64,000 bases of DNA from Gilliamella sp. N-G2 (GCF_002142215.1 NZ_NAST01000006.1:1-64000), one strand, 5' to 3'. Numbered from the stretch's first letter, positions 45,676 to 56,722 are shown. Notes: generated by a model not told the origin, from the sequence alone. Numbers and translations are program-made.

Positions 45676-46437
45676 ATGAACGAAATATCACGGCATAATG
45701 AAATTGTAGCGATGGTTAATGATCGAGGAATGGTAAGAGTAACCGAATTAGTCTCCTATTTTTCAATATCACCAGCCACGGCTCGTCGAGATATTACTAA
45801 ACTCGATCAAGATGGAAGAGTAAAAAAAGTTCGTAATGGAATTATACGAATTGAAGTCGAAAAACCCATTTGGGCGCCGATAGGCAATAACAATACTGAT
45901 CATTATCATGAAAAAGCACGCATTGCGATTAGAGCAGCCAAATTATGTGGAAGTGATGAAAATATCGTGATTAATTGTGGTTCTACAGCATTTTTGTTAG
46001 GTCGTGAACTGTGTGGTAAGAATGTTTCAATCATCACCAACTATTTTCCATTAGCGTGCTACTTGATTGAACATGATCATGAGAACGTCATCATCATGGG
46101 AGGATTATATAACAAAACACAAAATATTATTCTCAACCCAATCGCTAACATAACTGATTCTTATGCAGGTAAATGGATGTTTACCAGTGGTAAAACTTTA
46201 ACGCCTAATGGACTATATAAAAATGAAATATTAGGTGCGGTAGCAGAACAACAAATACTTGAGAAAATAGAGAAATTAGTCGTTGTTGTTGATAGTTCTA
46301 AGATAAATACCAAAGCAAATTCTGGCATGCTTTTTTGTCCGATTACTAAAATTGATATTTTAATAACTGGCAAACAGGCAAATAAGGAAGTGATTGAAAG
46401 CATAAAGGAACAAGGCACAGAAGTGATTTTAGTTTAA
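45676..46437 (+). CDS. ulaR: DeoR-family repressor UlaR
   Basis: Repressor of the ascorbate regulon, which in E. coli responds to L-ascorbate 6-phosphate. HTH segment VRVTELVSYFSISPATARRDI (about 20-40) and the DeoR hinge VKKVRNGIIR; the sensor domain has NCGSTAFLLGREL and VVVVDSSKINT. Length 253 aa, near E. coli UlaR (251). Followed by ulaG after 26 bases, in the same transcript and divergent from the transport operon. Confidence 0.92.
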   Translation: MNEISRHNEIVAMVNDRGMVRVTELVSYFSISPATARRDITKLDQDGRVKKVRNGIIRIEVEKPIWAPIGNNNTDHYHEKARIAIRAAKLCGSDENIVINCGSTAFLLGRELCGKNVSIITNYFPLACYLIEHDHENVIIMGGLYNKTQNIILNPIANITDSYAGKWMFTSGKTLTPNGLYKNEILGAVAEQQILEKIEKLVVVVDSSKINTKANSGMLFCPITKIDILITGKQANKEVIESIKEQGTEVILV

Positions 46438-46463
46438 TAATTAAATTGTAAAAGGAACAAAGT

Positions 46464-47531
46464 ATGAGTAAAGTAAACGAAATTACCAGAGAATCTTGGA
46501 TATTGAATACCTTTCCTGAATGGGGAACGTGGCTTAATGAAGAAATAGAAACAACAGAGGTCAAACCTAATACGTTTACCATGTGGTGGCTTGCTTGTAC
46601 TGGGATTTGGTTAAAATCAGCAGGTAATACTAATATCTCTGTCGATTTTTGGTGTGGTACAGGTAAAAAAACTCACGCCAATCCATTGATGAATAAACAA
46701 CATCAAATGATGCGAATGGGTGGCGTGCGTGAATTACAACCAAATCTTAGAACCAGCCCATTTGTTCTAGATCCTTTTGCAATCAAAGAGATTGATGCTG
46801 TTATGGCAACCCATGATCATGCTGATCATATTGATGTCAATGTTGCGGCGGCAGTCATTCAAAACTGCTCACCAAAAGTAAAATTTATTGGCCCTAAAGC
46901 CTGTGTTGAATTATGGAAAAGCTGGGGAGTTCCTGAAGATCGCTGTATCGTTGCTAAAGTAGGCGAAACTATCCAAGTTGGTGATATTACCATTCGCGTT
47001 TTAGACTCTTTTGATAGAACTTCATTAGTTACTTTACCGAAAGGTGTTTCATCCACCGATAAATCCATTTTAGATGGAATGGATGATCGTGCGGTTAACT
47101 ATTTATTCGAAACTTCTGGCGGATCACTTTATCATTCTGGAGATTCTCACTACTCTAATTATTATGCCAAACATGGTAATGATCATAAAATTGACGTTGC
47201 TTTGTTATCTTATGGAGAGAATCCGCGCGGCGTAACCGATAAAATGACTTCATCAGACATTTTACGGGCTGCGGAATCGTTAAATACTAAAGTAGTGATT
47301 CCATTCCACCACGATATATGGGCGAATTTCCAAAGTGACCCGCGTGAAATTGAAGTTCTTTGGCAAATGAAAAAGGATCGTCTGGAGTATCAATTTACGC
47401 CATTCTTCTGGCAAGTTGGTGGTAAATATACTTATCCAACCGATAAAAAGAAAATGCACTATCAACACTATCGTGGATTTAGAGATATCTTTACCGATGA
47501 ACCTGAACTCCCATACCGTTCATTCTTATAA
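46464..47531 (+). CDS. ulaG: L-ascorbate-6-phosphate lactonase UlaG
   Basis: Metal-dependent hydrolase that opens L-ascorbate 6-phosphate to 3-keto-L-gulonate 6-phosphate. Metallo-beta-lactamase fold with [11 protein letters not shown] near residue 113, plus [11 protein letters not shown] and the distal histidine in [10 protein letters not shown]. Length 355 aa (E. coli 354). AAAGGAA precedes the ATG. It completes the pathway with the divergent ula operon. Confidence 0.97.
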   Translation: MSKVNEITRESWILNTFPEWGTWLNEEIETTEVKPNTFTMWWLACTGIWLKSAGNTNISVDFWCGTGKKTHANPLMNKQHQMMRMGGVRELQPNLRTSPFVLDPFAIKEIDAVMATHDHADHIDVNVAAAVIQNCSPKVKFIGPKACVELWKSWGVPEDRCIVAKVGETIQVGDITIRVLDSFDRTSLVTLPKGVSSTDKSILDGMDDRAVNYLFETSGGSLYHSGDSHYSNYYAKHGNDHKIDVALLSYGENPRGVTDKMTSSDILRAAESLNTKVVIPFHHDIWANFQSDPREIEVLWQMKKDRLEYQFTPFFWQVGGKYTYPTDKKKMHYQHYRGFRDIFTDEPELPYRSFL

Positions 47532-47550
47532 AGTAAAAAGATAAAGTAAG

Positions 47551-47582
47551 CGGACTTTGAATAATCTTAAAGTCCGTTTTTT
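47551..47582 (+). terminator. Terminator of ulaR-ulaG
   Basis: CGGACTTT / AAAGTCCG, 8-bp perfect stem with a 10-nt loop, then six T residues on the + strand, 20 bases past ulaG. Confidence 0.88.
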
Positions 47583-47639
47583 GGTTGTAATGCAATCCAT
47601 TATTTGATCTTCAGCCAAATTAAGCAATTAGTTATACAG

Positions 47640-49733
47640 CTAGGCATTTATATATTTCTGTCTTTCTGGCAACCAACATTCAATAAGTTGTTGCGCAGAC
47701 TCTGGATAATCTTGTTGAATATAATATGAGGCTTGTTGAACATCGCTAATTAAATGTTGATCACGAATTAAATCAACCACTTTAAAGTTGGCGACACCCA
47801 TTTGTTTGGTGCCTAGAATTTCGCCGCTTCCTCTAATTTCAAGGTCTTTTTGCGCGATAACAAAACCATCACTACTTTCGCGCATCACTTTCATCCGTTG
47901 TTGTGCGACTTTGCTCAATGGCGCTTGATACATTAAGACGCAATATGAAATTGCACTACCCCGACCAACGCGTCCTCGTAATTGATGTAATTGCGAAAGC
48001 CCTAATCGTTCAGCATTCTCAATAATCATTAAACTTGCGTTTGGCACATCAACCCCGACTTCAATAACGGTTGTTGCAACTAGAAGTTGTGTTTCACCTG
48101 ATTTAAACGCTTTCATGACGGCTTGTTTTTCGTCCGATTTCATTTTGCCATGAACTAAAGCGATCTTTAGATGAGGCAATAACAGTCGTAGCTCTTCAAC
48201 CAACATTTCAGCAGCTTGCGCATCTAGTGTTTCAGACTCTTCAACTAATGTACAAACCCAATAAACCTGACGATTATTAAGACAAGCATTATTCACTTTT
48301 TCAATAATCTCATCGCGACGTGAATTAGGTATAACAATAGTTGTTACTGGGGTTCGTCCGGGAGGTAATTCATCAATAATTGATACATCTAAATCAGCAT
48401 AAACCGTCATTGCTAAGGTTCTTGGAATTGGCGTTGCCGTCATGATTAATTGATGCGGATGAAATTCATCTTTAACACCTTTTTCCCAAAGACTTAATCG
48501 TTGATTTACCCCAAACCGATGTTGTTCATCAATAATAACTAATCCTAAATGGCTAAACTTAACTTTATCAACGAACACCGCATGAGTACCGATTAACATT
48601 GAAATTTCACCCAATTCGATATCATTATAGCGTAGTCGTTTATTTTTAGTGGTTAAACGACCTGTGATTAGCTCAACCTTAATCCCTAGTGGCTCAAACC
48701 ATTGGCAAAAATTATGAAAATGTTGTTCTGCTAATATTTCAGTTGGTGCCATTAAGACGACTTGTTGCTTATTTTCAATAGCATTTAAAGCGGCTAACGC
48801 GGCAACTAAGGTTTTACCCGACCCTACATCGCCTTGGACTAATCGCATCATTGGCACTGATTTTGCCATATCTTGATAAATATCCTGCACCACTCTTTTT
48901 TGCGCCTTGGTCGGTTCAAATGGTAATGCCGCAAGAAAAGGCTGAATATAATTTTGAGTAATATGCATTGGGTAAGAATGTTGTCTTTGATTATCACATT
49001 TAATTAGCAACATACTTAAATGATAAGCAAGCAACTCTTCTAAAATAAATCGTTTTATTGCCAGATGCTCGCCAGCAATTAACTGCTCAACATCGGTAGA
49101 TAATGAAGGATTATGAACAATGTCTAATGATTCAATGACAGGCAAATATCTAGAACTCAATGTAGCTGGTAAAATTTCATCGGGGGGATTGCGTTTTAAC
49201 AATATTAATGCCGATTGTATTGCCTTACGAATGACATTTTGAGTTAATCCATGGGTAGTAGAATAAATTGGTGTAAATCGCTCTTCATTGGCATCAGCAA
49301 AAGCGCTATGCGCTTCTTTTTGGGTTTGAATTTTAAATTGTGGATGAATAATTTCCGGATAATGACTGCCACTTTTTATCTCACCGTAAGCACTCACCCA
49401 TTTACCAAGAGCTAGGGAAGCCTTCATCCCCATATTGAAATGAAGAAAACGTAAAATTGCGATACCCGAATCATCCTGAATATGACACAACAACATTTTA
49501 CGTTTGGTAATGATAATTTCACTTTTAATGATACAACCTTGAATAGTGGTTGTTTCGCCAATTGCTACCTCACCAATAGCTGAAGATGTAGAACGGTCTT
49601 CATAACGAAGCGGAAAATGTAATAACAGATCTTGAACAGATTTAATGCCAAGAGAAAAGAATTTTCTTTCTAAACTAGGCCCAATTCCTGCTAATTTTGC
49701 AAGCGGTATTTGGTTTAGCAAACGATTGGCCAT
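47640..49733 (-). CDS. recG: ATP-dependent DNA helicase RecG
   Basis: Branch-migration helicase that remodels stalled forks. N-terminal wedge/OB domain about 1-230; Walker A QGDVGSGKTLVAALAA near 300, DEQHRFGV (motif II), TATPIPRTLAM and the C-terminal QLRGRVGRG. Length 697 aa against 693 in E. coli. It follows spoT by 5 bases; trmH, found between them in E. coli, is absent. Confidence 0.97.
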   Translation of the reverse strand: MANRLLNQIPLAKLAGIGPSLERKFFSLGIKSVQDLLLHFPLRYEDRSTSSAIGEVAIGETTTIQGCIIKSEIIITKRKMLLCHIQDDSGIAILRFLHFNMGMKASLALGKWVSAYGEIKSGSHYPEIIHPQFKIQTQKEAHSAFADANEERFTPIYSTTHGLTQNVIRKAIQSALILLKRNPPDEILPATLSSRYLPVIESLDIVHNPSLSTDVEQLIAGEHLAIKRFILEELLAYHLSMLLIKCDNQRQHSYPMHITQNYIQPFLAALPFEPTKAQKRVVQDIYQDMAKSVPMMRLVQGDVGSGKTLVAALAALNAIENKQQVVLMAPTEILAEQHFHNFCQWFEPLGIKVELITGRLTTKNKRLRYNDIELGEISMLIGTHAVFVDKVKFSHLGLVIIDEQHRFGVNQRLSLWEKGVKDEFHPHQLIMTATPIPRTLAMTVYADLDVSIIDELPPGRTPVTTIVIPNSRRDEIIEKVNNACLNNRQVYWVCTLVEESETLDAQAAEMLVEELRLLLPHLKIALVHGKMKSDEKQAVMKAFKSGETQLLVATTVIEVGVDVPNASLMIIENAERLGLSQLHQLRGRVGRGSAISYCVLMYQAPLSKVAQQRMKVMRESSDGFVIAQKDLEIRGSGEILGTKQMGVANFKVVDLIRDQHLISDVQQASYYIQQDYPESAQQLIECWLPERQKYINA

Positions 49734-49738
49734 AAGAA

Positions 49739-51847
49739 CTAATTAATATTACGAATTACACTCACTACATCTTGTTGTAGTGATAATTTTCTTATTAACT
49801 CATTGAGTTGTTGTGTATTTTTAACTTCAATCTGCAAAATAATGGTATAAATTTGTCTATCTTTTTCTTCGGTATTCAACCATTGAATATGGGCTTTCTC
49901 ATCATTGATGATAGAAAGAACATGTCCTAAAGAACCTTGATTGTTGATAATATCTATCCAGATTTCTGCAACAAAAAACTGCTCAATATTAGGAGCCCAT
50001 TTAAGTGGAATATATTTTTCTGGGTTATTTTGGTAACCACTGATGTTGCGACAAGATTCATGATGTACAGATAAACCTTTTTCCGGACTAACATGACCTA
50101 TAATTGGATCATTAGGAATAGGGTGACAACATTTTGAAAAAGTAACTAATACGCCTTCACTTCCTGTTATAACTAATGTTTTATTTGCTTCAGATTGATT
50201 TGATAAAAGTGCTTTATGTTCAAGACTTTTGACAATAAAATGGCTCATAACATTGCCTAGTCCTATTTCAGCTAAAACATCATCAAACGAAGTCAACTTA
50301 GTCAGCTCAACAATACGAGCTTTTTGTTTATCAGTTAGTGACTCAATTCCACTTGATTTAATTAAAGCCAGATTAAGTAATTTACGTCCTAAGAAAATGG
50401 CATCTTCTCGTTTCAAAGCTTTTAATGCTTGTCGAATACGTGATCTGGCTTTTGCACTTACTACAAAATTTAACCAACTTGCATTAGGACGACTTTCAGG
50501 AGAAGTAATAATTTCAACAGTTTGACCATTACTTAAAGGTTGAGAAAGCGGATAAGGTTTACGATCAACTAACGCACCAATACATTGGGAACCGATATCA
50601 GAATGCACCGCATAAGCTAAATCAACCGCTGTTGAACCTTCAGGTAATTGTACAATTCGACCTTTTGGTGTAAAAACATAAATCTCTTTTGGAAAAAGAT
50701 CAGATTTAACATTTTCAATAAATTCGAATGAATTACCAACACTTTGTTGCAGTTCTAACAAACTCTGCATCCATCGTTGGGTTTTAATTTGAGTAGTGGT
50801 ATTGTTTAACTCATCATTCTCATTATAAATCCAATGTGCAGCAACTCCCATTTCTGCCATTTGATCCATATCTTCAGTTCGAATTTGTACTTCTACCGGT
50901 GTACCATGAGGACCAATTAATGAAGAATGTAATGATTGATAACCATTGGCTTTAGGAATAGCAATATAATCTTTGAAACGATTGAGTCGAGGTTTATACA
51001 AATTATGCACTAAACCAAGTGCCCGATAGCAAGTATCAACATCTTCAACTACAATCCGGAAAACATAAATATCCATAATCGAACGGAAATGCTGTTCACG
51101 AAGTTGCATCTTTTGATAAATAGCATAAATATTCTTTTCAAGTGCTTCCACTTGAGCATCAATTTTCGCTTCAGCTAAACGCCCACTAATCTCAGATAAA
51201 ATTTGTTGGATAAGTTCTTTTCTTGTGCCTCGAGCAATTTTGACCACTTTTTCAAGAACTTTAGCTCGATTAGGGTGCATCGCAGTAAAACCAAGTATTT
51301 CAAGTTCTGTTTTAATATGATGAATACCTAAACGATGAGCTAGAGGTGCATAAATTTCTAAGGTTTCTTTAGCAATACGACGACGCTTATCAGGTCTTAA
51401 AGCACCAAGCGTACGCATGTTATGAGTTCTATCAGCTAACTTAATTAGAATCACTCGTACATCTTCGGTCATGGCTAAAACCATTTTGCGAAAATTTTCA
51501 GCTTGAGCTTCTTGTCGATTTCTAAATTTTAACTTATCAAGTTTTGAGACACCTTCAACTAACACTGCAACATGTTTACCAAACTTTTGAGTGATGTCTT
51601 GAAAGGTGACCGGAGTATCTTCGATGGTGTCATGTAACAGTGCCGCGGTAACGGTTTCATAATCTAACCGCATTTCGGCTAAAATGGTTGCTACCGCAAC
51701 CGGATGAGTAATATAAGGTTCACCGCTGGAACGGAATTGTCCATCATGTGCTTGCTTCGCAAAGAAATAGGCATCTTGAATAAATTCAACTTGTTTCGCT
51801 GGAAGATAAGATGCAACAACCTCTTTTAAGCTTTCAAAATATTGCAT
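49739..51847 (-). CDS. spoT: Bifunctional (p)ppGpp synthase/hydrolase SpoT
   Basis: Makes and degrades (p)ppGpp. HD hydrolase domain with HDTIEDTP near 72; synthetase region KPRLNRFKDYIAIPKANGYQ near 285-305; TGS domain (about 385-445, EIYVFTPKGRIVQLP) and C-terminal ACT domain. ATG 51847 is chosen over an upstream in-frame TTG because GAGG stands 7 bases before it and the resulting 702 aa equals E. coli. Between rpoZ and recG. Confidence 0.97.
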   Translation of the reverse strand: MQYFESLKEVVASYLPAKQVEFIQDAYFFAKQAHDGQFRSSGEPYITHPVAVATILAEMRLDYETVTAALLHDTIEDTPVTFQDITQKFGKHVAVLVEGVSKLDKLKFRNRQEAQAENFRKMVLAMTEDVRVILIKLADRTHNMRTLGALRPDKRRRIAKETLEIYAPLAHRLGIHHIKTELEILGFTAMHPNRAKVLEKVVKIARGTRKELIQQILSEISGRLAEAKIDAQVEALEKNIYAIYQKMQLREQHFRSIMDIYVFRIVVEDVDTCYRALGLVHNLYKPRLNRFKDYIAIPKANGYQSLHSSLIGPHGTPVEVQIRTEDMDQMAEMGVAAHWIYNENDELNNTTTQIKTQRWMQSLLELQQSVGNSFEFIENVKSDLFPKEIYVFTPKGRIVQLPEGSTAVDLAYAVHSDIGSQCIGALVDRKPYPLSQPLSNGQTVEIITSPESRPNASWLNFVVSAKARSRIRQALKALKREDAIFLGRKLLNLALIKSSGIESLTDKQKARIVELTKLTSFDDVLAEIGLGNVMSHFIVKSLEHKALLSNQSEANKTLVITGSEGVLVTFSKCCHPIPNDPIIGHVSPEKGLSVHHESCRNISGYQNNPEKYIPLKWAPNIEQFFVAEIWIDIINNQGSLGHVLSIINDEKAHIQWLNTEEKDRQIYTIILQIEVKNTQQLNELIRKLSLQQDVVSVIRNIN

Positions 51848-51866
51848 GGACAATCCTCTGCAATGT

Positions 51867-52157
51867 TTATTCGTATGAAGGAGTGTTTTCTAAAAGTACC
51901 GATTCATGAAGAGCATTACGCACTTCAGATTCTTCATCTTGACGAGCTTGAAATTCAGCTGTATCGAGAATTTGTTTATTTACAAGACCATTCTCAATTT
52001 CGCGTAAAGCAACTACAGTTTCTTTATCATGTTCTTCAGGAATTAATGGTGTTTTATTTTCAACTTGTAATTGGCGAGCGCGTCTTGCTGCAACTAAAAC
52101 GAGATCAAAGCGATTACCAATTTTTTCTACTGCATCTTGGACAGTTACACGAGCCAT
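51867..52157 (-). CDS. rpoZ: RNA polymerase omega subunit
   Basis: Omega subunit that assists beta' folding and ppGpp binding at site 1. Start [20 protein letters not shown] and ARRARQLQ are near-invariant. Length 96 aa. GAGGT 5 bases before the ATG. It precedes spoT by 19 bases; gmk, its usual upstream neighbour, is not here. Confidence 0.98.
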   Translation of the reverse strand: MARVTVQDAVEKIGNRFDLVLVAARRARQLQVENKTPLIPEEHDKETVVALREIENGLVNKQILDTAEFQARQDEESEVRNALHESVLLENTPSYE

Positions 52158-52291
52158 TTTTACCTCTAATATATTAACTTATAAGCTTCAATTGAAAGAT
52201 CCGTTATTCTACTTAATTTTGTAGGGAATTGTCCATAACTAATATAAGTAACAAGTTAAAAACCTTTGTTAAATTATTCGAAAAGATAAAA

Positions 52292-53512
52292 CTATACAAT
52301 TAGCTCTAACCAAACATTAGGCCCGACGATAGGCATATTTAAAAGATAACGTCGTAAACCATCCAACGCAATTGCAGCCAAAACTTGTTGCTGAGTTCTT
52401 TTACTTTGACTTCGGCCAATATACTTTAAGTTGAAATGCAATACTTTTTTTAATGTTGCAATAATTAAAGTAAATTGACTATTCTTTTCTTGAAAATTGA
52501 TAATACCGATTGCAATATTAGCACCTTGTTCTTTTAATAATTTTGTGAAATAACTGCTCGGGTCATCCAATAATAAAGATACAATCTCTGATTTGATGAC
52601 AGGAGCATCAGCTTCGAGCAATTGATAACTAATCATCCCCGCTGATTGTTGTTCAATAATAACGATAGATTGATTAGTATCGTGCAATAATTTTGATACC
52701 ACATGAGCCAATCCTGATTCATCTAATTCATTTAATACACCTTCATAAAGCAAATTAGCATTAACAATCGATTTAATTTGTTGCCATAGCTTATCCATTT
52801 CACTTCTTTGGCTTTCTGGACCCGTTGCTTTTAATTCAATAATAGGCATTGCTGCACGATAACCAATCGTGATATTTTCTGGAATCTTAAGTGTGGCGTC
52901 AATTTCTTGTGCTAAATCGCTTTCAGTTCGGCCCATTGTTGTTAATCGATAACAAAGTTTGCTTTCAGTCAGCGGATAGTTTAACTTGATCTCGGGGAGA
53001 ATCTCATTTTTAATCATTTGTTTAAATTCAGAAGGCACACCTGGAGTAAAAAATAATAAACAATTATTCAGCTTCATTTTAAAACCGCATGCGGTACCAA
53101 TAGGATTATCAATTAACGTCGCACTTTGAGGTAACATGGCTTGTTTAATATTACTTGCAGGCATCGTTCTACCACGATTAAGAAAATAACGCTCAAGTGA
53201 CTTAAGCCATTCTTCGTGTAAAACTAACGATTCATTATTGGCCAGTGCAGCTGCTTGAGCACTAAGATCATCACTAGTCGGCCCTAATCCACCATTGACA
53301 ATTAAAATATCATTTTGCAAACTACGCTCTTTTAAAGTTTCAATCAGCATTGATAAATTATCCCCTATTGTATGACGAGAGGTAATAGTAATACCTTCTT
53401 GAAACAGAAAATCAGATAACCATGCAGCATTAGTATCAATAATTTGACCATATAAAACTTCATCACCGGTACTAATCATTTCAATTTTAATACGATCTTT
53501 GATGTTACTCAT
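52292..53512 (-). CDS. CinA-like protein (YfaY type) with degenerate C-terminal domain
   Basis: The N-terminal MoaB/COG1058 domain (about 8-175) is intact, with STGDEVLYGQIIDTNAAWLS and VNGGLGPTSDD and TPGVPSEFK. The C-terminal CinA deamidase domain (about 255-406) has the residues IEQQSAGMISYQLLE where active NMN amidases carry an ESCTGG-type segment, so amidase activity is doubtful, as in E. coli YfaY. Function unclear, possibly ADP-ribose-type pyrophosphatase from the N-terminal domain. Length 406 aa. Confidence 0.85.
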   Translation of the reverse strand: MSNIKDRIKIEMISTGDEVLYGQIIDTNAAWLSDFLFQEGITITSRHTIGDNLSMLIETLKERSLQNDILIVNGGLGPTSDDLSAQAAALANNESLVLHEEWLKSLERYFLNRGRTMPASNIKQAMLPQSATLIDNPIGTACGFKMKLNNCLLFFTPGVPSEFKQMIKNEILPEIKLNYPLTESKLCYRLTTMGRTESDLAQEIDATLKIPENITIGYRAAMPIIELKATGPESQRSEMDKLWQQIKSIVNANLLYEGVLNELDESGLAHVVSKLLHDTNQSIVIIEQQSAGMISYQLLEADAPVIKSEIVSLLLDDPSSYFTKLLKEQGANIAIGIINFQEKNSQFTLIIATLKKVLHFNLKYIGRSQSKRTQQQVLAAIALDGLRRYLLNMPIVGPNVWLELIV

Positions 53513-53549
53513 AATTACCCTTAGTTAATTAAAAATGATTATTCAATAT

Positions 53550-55286
53550 TTAGTTAATAACTTCTTCATCCACTTTATTGTCCATATGCTCCTTACTTTG
53601 CACTAATCGCACAGCAAAATAGAGGTCATAAGCAAATTCAATATAATCACTATCTAATTTAAGATTCATCTGTTTAAACCAATTTTTTAGTGTTTTGCGT
53701 CGACCAGCCAAAATTAGCACGACATTTCTAACTTTTAATGAATTTACCAATTCATCAATCCCCGTCAACACACTAACATCTTTATAAGTAAAACAAGGTA
53801 TCGCATCAACAATAACATAATTAATCGGATCAGCAGAATCATCAATATAATTGATGATTCTACGCTTAAAATAAGCAATATTAAAATAAGTAAGTGGCGA
53901 ATTAAATCGATAAATCATAGTATTACTCAATGGGTTAACATCAGAACCAATTGAATGAATTCGACCACTATCATCGACACCTAATAGCTGATCATTCGGT
54001 CTAAAAACACGACGCAAAAATAAAAATAATCCTAATAAAACCGCTAGCGCCATCCCCGGAATGATACCAATAATTAAAACCGAAATAAGTGTAGTTAAAC
54101 TTAAATAAAATGCATCGCGATCAAATTTAAAAAACCGAATAATTGTTTGAAAATTAATAAGTGATAACGAAGAATAAATTAAAATCACGCCTAATACACA
54201 GGTAGGTATGTATTGTAATGGAGATAAAAAGAACAACACCACAAAGCCAATTAAAACAGCTGCTATGATTGACACTAACTGAGTTTTACCTCCATTAGCA
54301 TCATTAACAGCTGTTCGAGATGAGGTACCACTAACAACAAATCCTTGAGATAACCCAGCAACTATGTTGGCCATACCCAATGCTTTAAATTCCACATCGG
54401 CATTGGTTTCATAATTATTTTTAGAAGCAAAACTTCGTACCGTTATCATCATACTAACAAAACAGATAACGGCAATATTAAGAGAAGGAACGACTAAATT
54501 TCGCATTAAGCCTTTATCAAAATCTAACCATGACTCTGCTGGAATGAAATCACTGGTCACACTACCAATAATCCGTACGTTATATTGTTCAAAATTAAAC
54601 AGCCATGAAAAAAAAGTCATAATAATGACCGCAAACAGTGGTGCTGGATAACGTGGTTTAAATTTTTTTAAAGCCACCAATGTCACTAAAGTAAAAAATG
54701 ACACTAACGCAGTTAATACATGAATCTGCGATATCTTTAAAGGGAAATAAACAATGCGCTCAATCAAATAAGAGTAGTCATACTTAAATCCCAATGTTTT
54801 GGCTAGCTGATCAACCATAATCGTAATTGAAATACCATTTAAAAGACCAATTAAAATTGGTTGGCTTAATAAATCAGCTAAAGCTCCTAGGTGAAGTTTT
54901 CCGGCAATTAGACACCAAATACCAATCATAATGGTTAATAATACAACTAATTGCCAACGTAAAACGGGATCATTAGCGGCTAAAGGGAAAACTACAGCGG
55001 CTACAACTGCGCAAGTTGCTGTATCTGGCCCAACGATTAATTGCTTAGAAGAACCAAATAGTGCATACACAATCAGTGGCAAGATCGTCGAATATAAGCC
55101 AGCAATTGCTCCTACACCGGTGAGTTCAGCATATGCTATTGAAACAGGTAACGATACCGCTGCTACTGACAATCCAGCTTTAATATCAAAATTGAGATAT
55201 TCTCGTTTATAATGCAATAAACTCATCAGCCCAGGCATCCAAAAAATGATTTTTTGGAATAATGCGCTATTAGTAAACTTTCCCAT
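53550..55286 (-). CDS. SulP-family anion/dicarboxylate transporter with STAS domain
   Basis: Inner-membrane transporter of the SLC26/SulP family. The N-terminal part (about 35-425) has 10-14 hydrophobic helices, with AGLSVAAVSLPVSIAYAELTG and GPDTATCAVVAAVVFP; the C-terminal STAS domain spans about 455-565. E. coli DauA (YchM), a C4-dicarboxylate carrier, is the nearest known relative in mind; sulfate or bicarbonate cannot be excluded. Length 578 aa. It lies 6 bases after pmbA. Confidence 0.85.
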   Translation of the reverse strand: MGKFTNSALFQKIIFWMPGLMSLLHYKREYLNFDIKAGLSVAAVSLPVSIAYAELTGVGAIAGLYSTILPLIVYALFGSSKQLIVGPDTATCAVVAAVVFPLAANDPVLRWQLVVLLTIMIGIWCLIAGKLHLGALADLLSQPILIGLLNGISITIMVDQLAKTLGFKYDYSYLIERIVYFPLKISQIHVLTALVSFFTLVTLVALKKFKPRYPAPLFAVIIMTFFSWLFNFEQYNVRIIGSVTSDFIPAESWLDFDKGLMRNLVVPSLNIAVICFVSMMITVRSFASKNNYETNADVEFKALGMANIVAGLSQGFVVSGTSSRTAVNDANGGKTQLVSIIAAVLIGFVVLFFLSPLQYIPTCVLGVILIYSSLSLINFQTIIRFFKFDRDAFYLSLTTLISVLIIGIIPGMALAVLLGLFLFLRRVFRPNDQLLGVDDSGRIHSIGSDVNPLSNTMIYRFNSPLTYFNIAYFKRRIINYIDDSADPINYVIVDAIPCFTYKDVSVLTGIDELVNSLKVRNVVLILAGRRKTLKNWFKQMNLKLDSDYIEFAYDLYFAVRLVQSKEHMDNKVDEEVIN

Positions 55287-55292
55287 GTTTAA

Positions 55293-56645
55293 TTACTTTC
55301 CTGCTATACTCATTTTTTCAATCAATATTGAACCACATTGTATATTACTTCTTGTTTCAATATCATTACCTATCGCTACAATATTTTGATACATTTCTTT
55401 AAGATTACCGGCAACGGTAATTTCATTAATTGGATATTGGATTTTACCATTTTCAACCCAAAAACCCGTAGCTCCACGCGAATAATCACCGGTCACATTG
55501 TTAACACCTTGTCCCATTAATGACGTAATAACAACACCTTTATCTAGTTTTCTTAACATTGCAGTGAAATCAGCATCAGTTTGGCTTGGTGAGACTAACC
55601 AATTATGTGTACCACCTGCATGTCCGGTAGATTTCAAACCTAATTTTTTGGCTGAATAATTACTTAATAAATAAGTTTGCAAAATACCTTGTTCAATAAT
55701 ATTGCGCTTAACAGTTCTCGTCCCTTCACTGTCGAATGGTGAAGACCCTACTCCTCTTAAAATATATGGGTCTTCCAAAATTGTCAGCCAAGCGGGAAAA
55801 ATTGCTTTTCCTACACTATCCAACAAAAAAGAAGACTTTCGGTAAATCGAACCACCACTAATTGCGGCAACTAAATGCCTTATTAAACCAACTGCTACTT
55901 CAGAACAAAAAAGGACAGGTACTTGCATGGTTGGAATTTGTTTAGCACCTAAATGTGCAACAGCTTTCTCAGTGGCGAGTTTTCCTACCCAAGCTGGTGA
56001 TTGCATCTCATTAACGTCTCGAGATGAAGTATAGGCATAATTACGCTCCATTTGCCCATTTTGCTCAGCAATAACCGAGCAAGAAAGCGAATGTGAACTG
56101 GCGCAGTAGCCTTGTAACATTCCTAAACTATTACCATAAACATATACACCATAACGACTATTAAAATAACCACCATCACAGCTTATTAATGAAGATTCTG
56201 CAAGCGCTGTTAGTTCCGTCTGTTTTGCTTGTTCTATTGCATTATCAACATTTAAATCACTTGGATGAAAAAGATCTAAATCAGGAATATCAAATGCCAT
56301 TAACTCACGATCGCCTAAACCAGAACATGGGTCAGGTGAAGTATATTGCATAATATTGATAGCCATATCCACTGTTTGGCTGATCGCCTGTGGCGACAAG
56401 TCACTGGTAGACGCGCTGCCTTTACGTTGATTTTGATAGACGGTTATACCTAATGCACCATCACTATTAAATTCAACATTTTCAGTATCCCCTTCTCTAG
56501 TACTGACACTAATACCAGTAGATTGATTAATCGACACCTCTACTGAATCGACCCGAGCTTGTGCTTGTTTGATAGCATCGGCAACAATAGCGGATAGATG
56601 TTGTTGTTGGCTTATCGCATCTTTTTTAATTTGTTCAATACTCAT
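55293..56645 (-). CDS. pmbA: Metalloprotease-family PmbA (TldE)
   Basis: TldE partner of the TldD/TldE protease that matures microcin B17 and degrades CcdA. GYCASSHSLSCSVIAEQNGQM, SSPFDSEGTRTVKRNIIEQG and NVTGDYSRGATGFWVENG are typical. Length 450 aa equals E. coli. Divergent from darP, the conserved pair. tldD is not in this window. Confidence 0.96.
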   Translation of the reverse strand: MSIEQIKKDAISQQQHLSAIVADAIKQAQARVDSVEVSINQSTGISVSTREGDTENVEFNSDGALGITVYQNQRKGSASTSDLSPQAISQTVDMAINIMQYTSPDPCSGLGDRELMAFDIPDLDLFHPSDLNVDNAIEQAKQTELTALAESSLISCDGGYFNSRYGVYVYGNSLGMLQGYCASSHSLSCSVIAEQNGQMERNYAYTSSRDVNEMQSPAWVGKLATEKAVAHLGAKQIPTMQVPVLFCSEVAVGLIRHLVAAISGGSIYRKSSFLLDSVGKAIFPAWLTILEDPYILRGVGSSPFDSEGTRTVKRNIIEQGILQTYLLSNYSAKKLGLKSTGHAGGTHNWLVSPSQTDADFTAMLRKLDKGVVITSLMGQGVNNVTGDYSRGATGFWVENGKIQYPINEITVAGNLKEMYQNIVAIGNDIETRSNIQCGSILIEKMSIAGK

Positions 56646-56722
56646 TTTATTATTTTCTACAATTCTGCTAGTGATACGTTATAATATGCCAGAATTTAAT
56701 TTTAGTTAACAAAAGAAATAGC

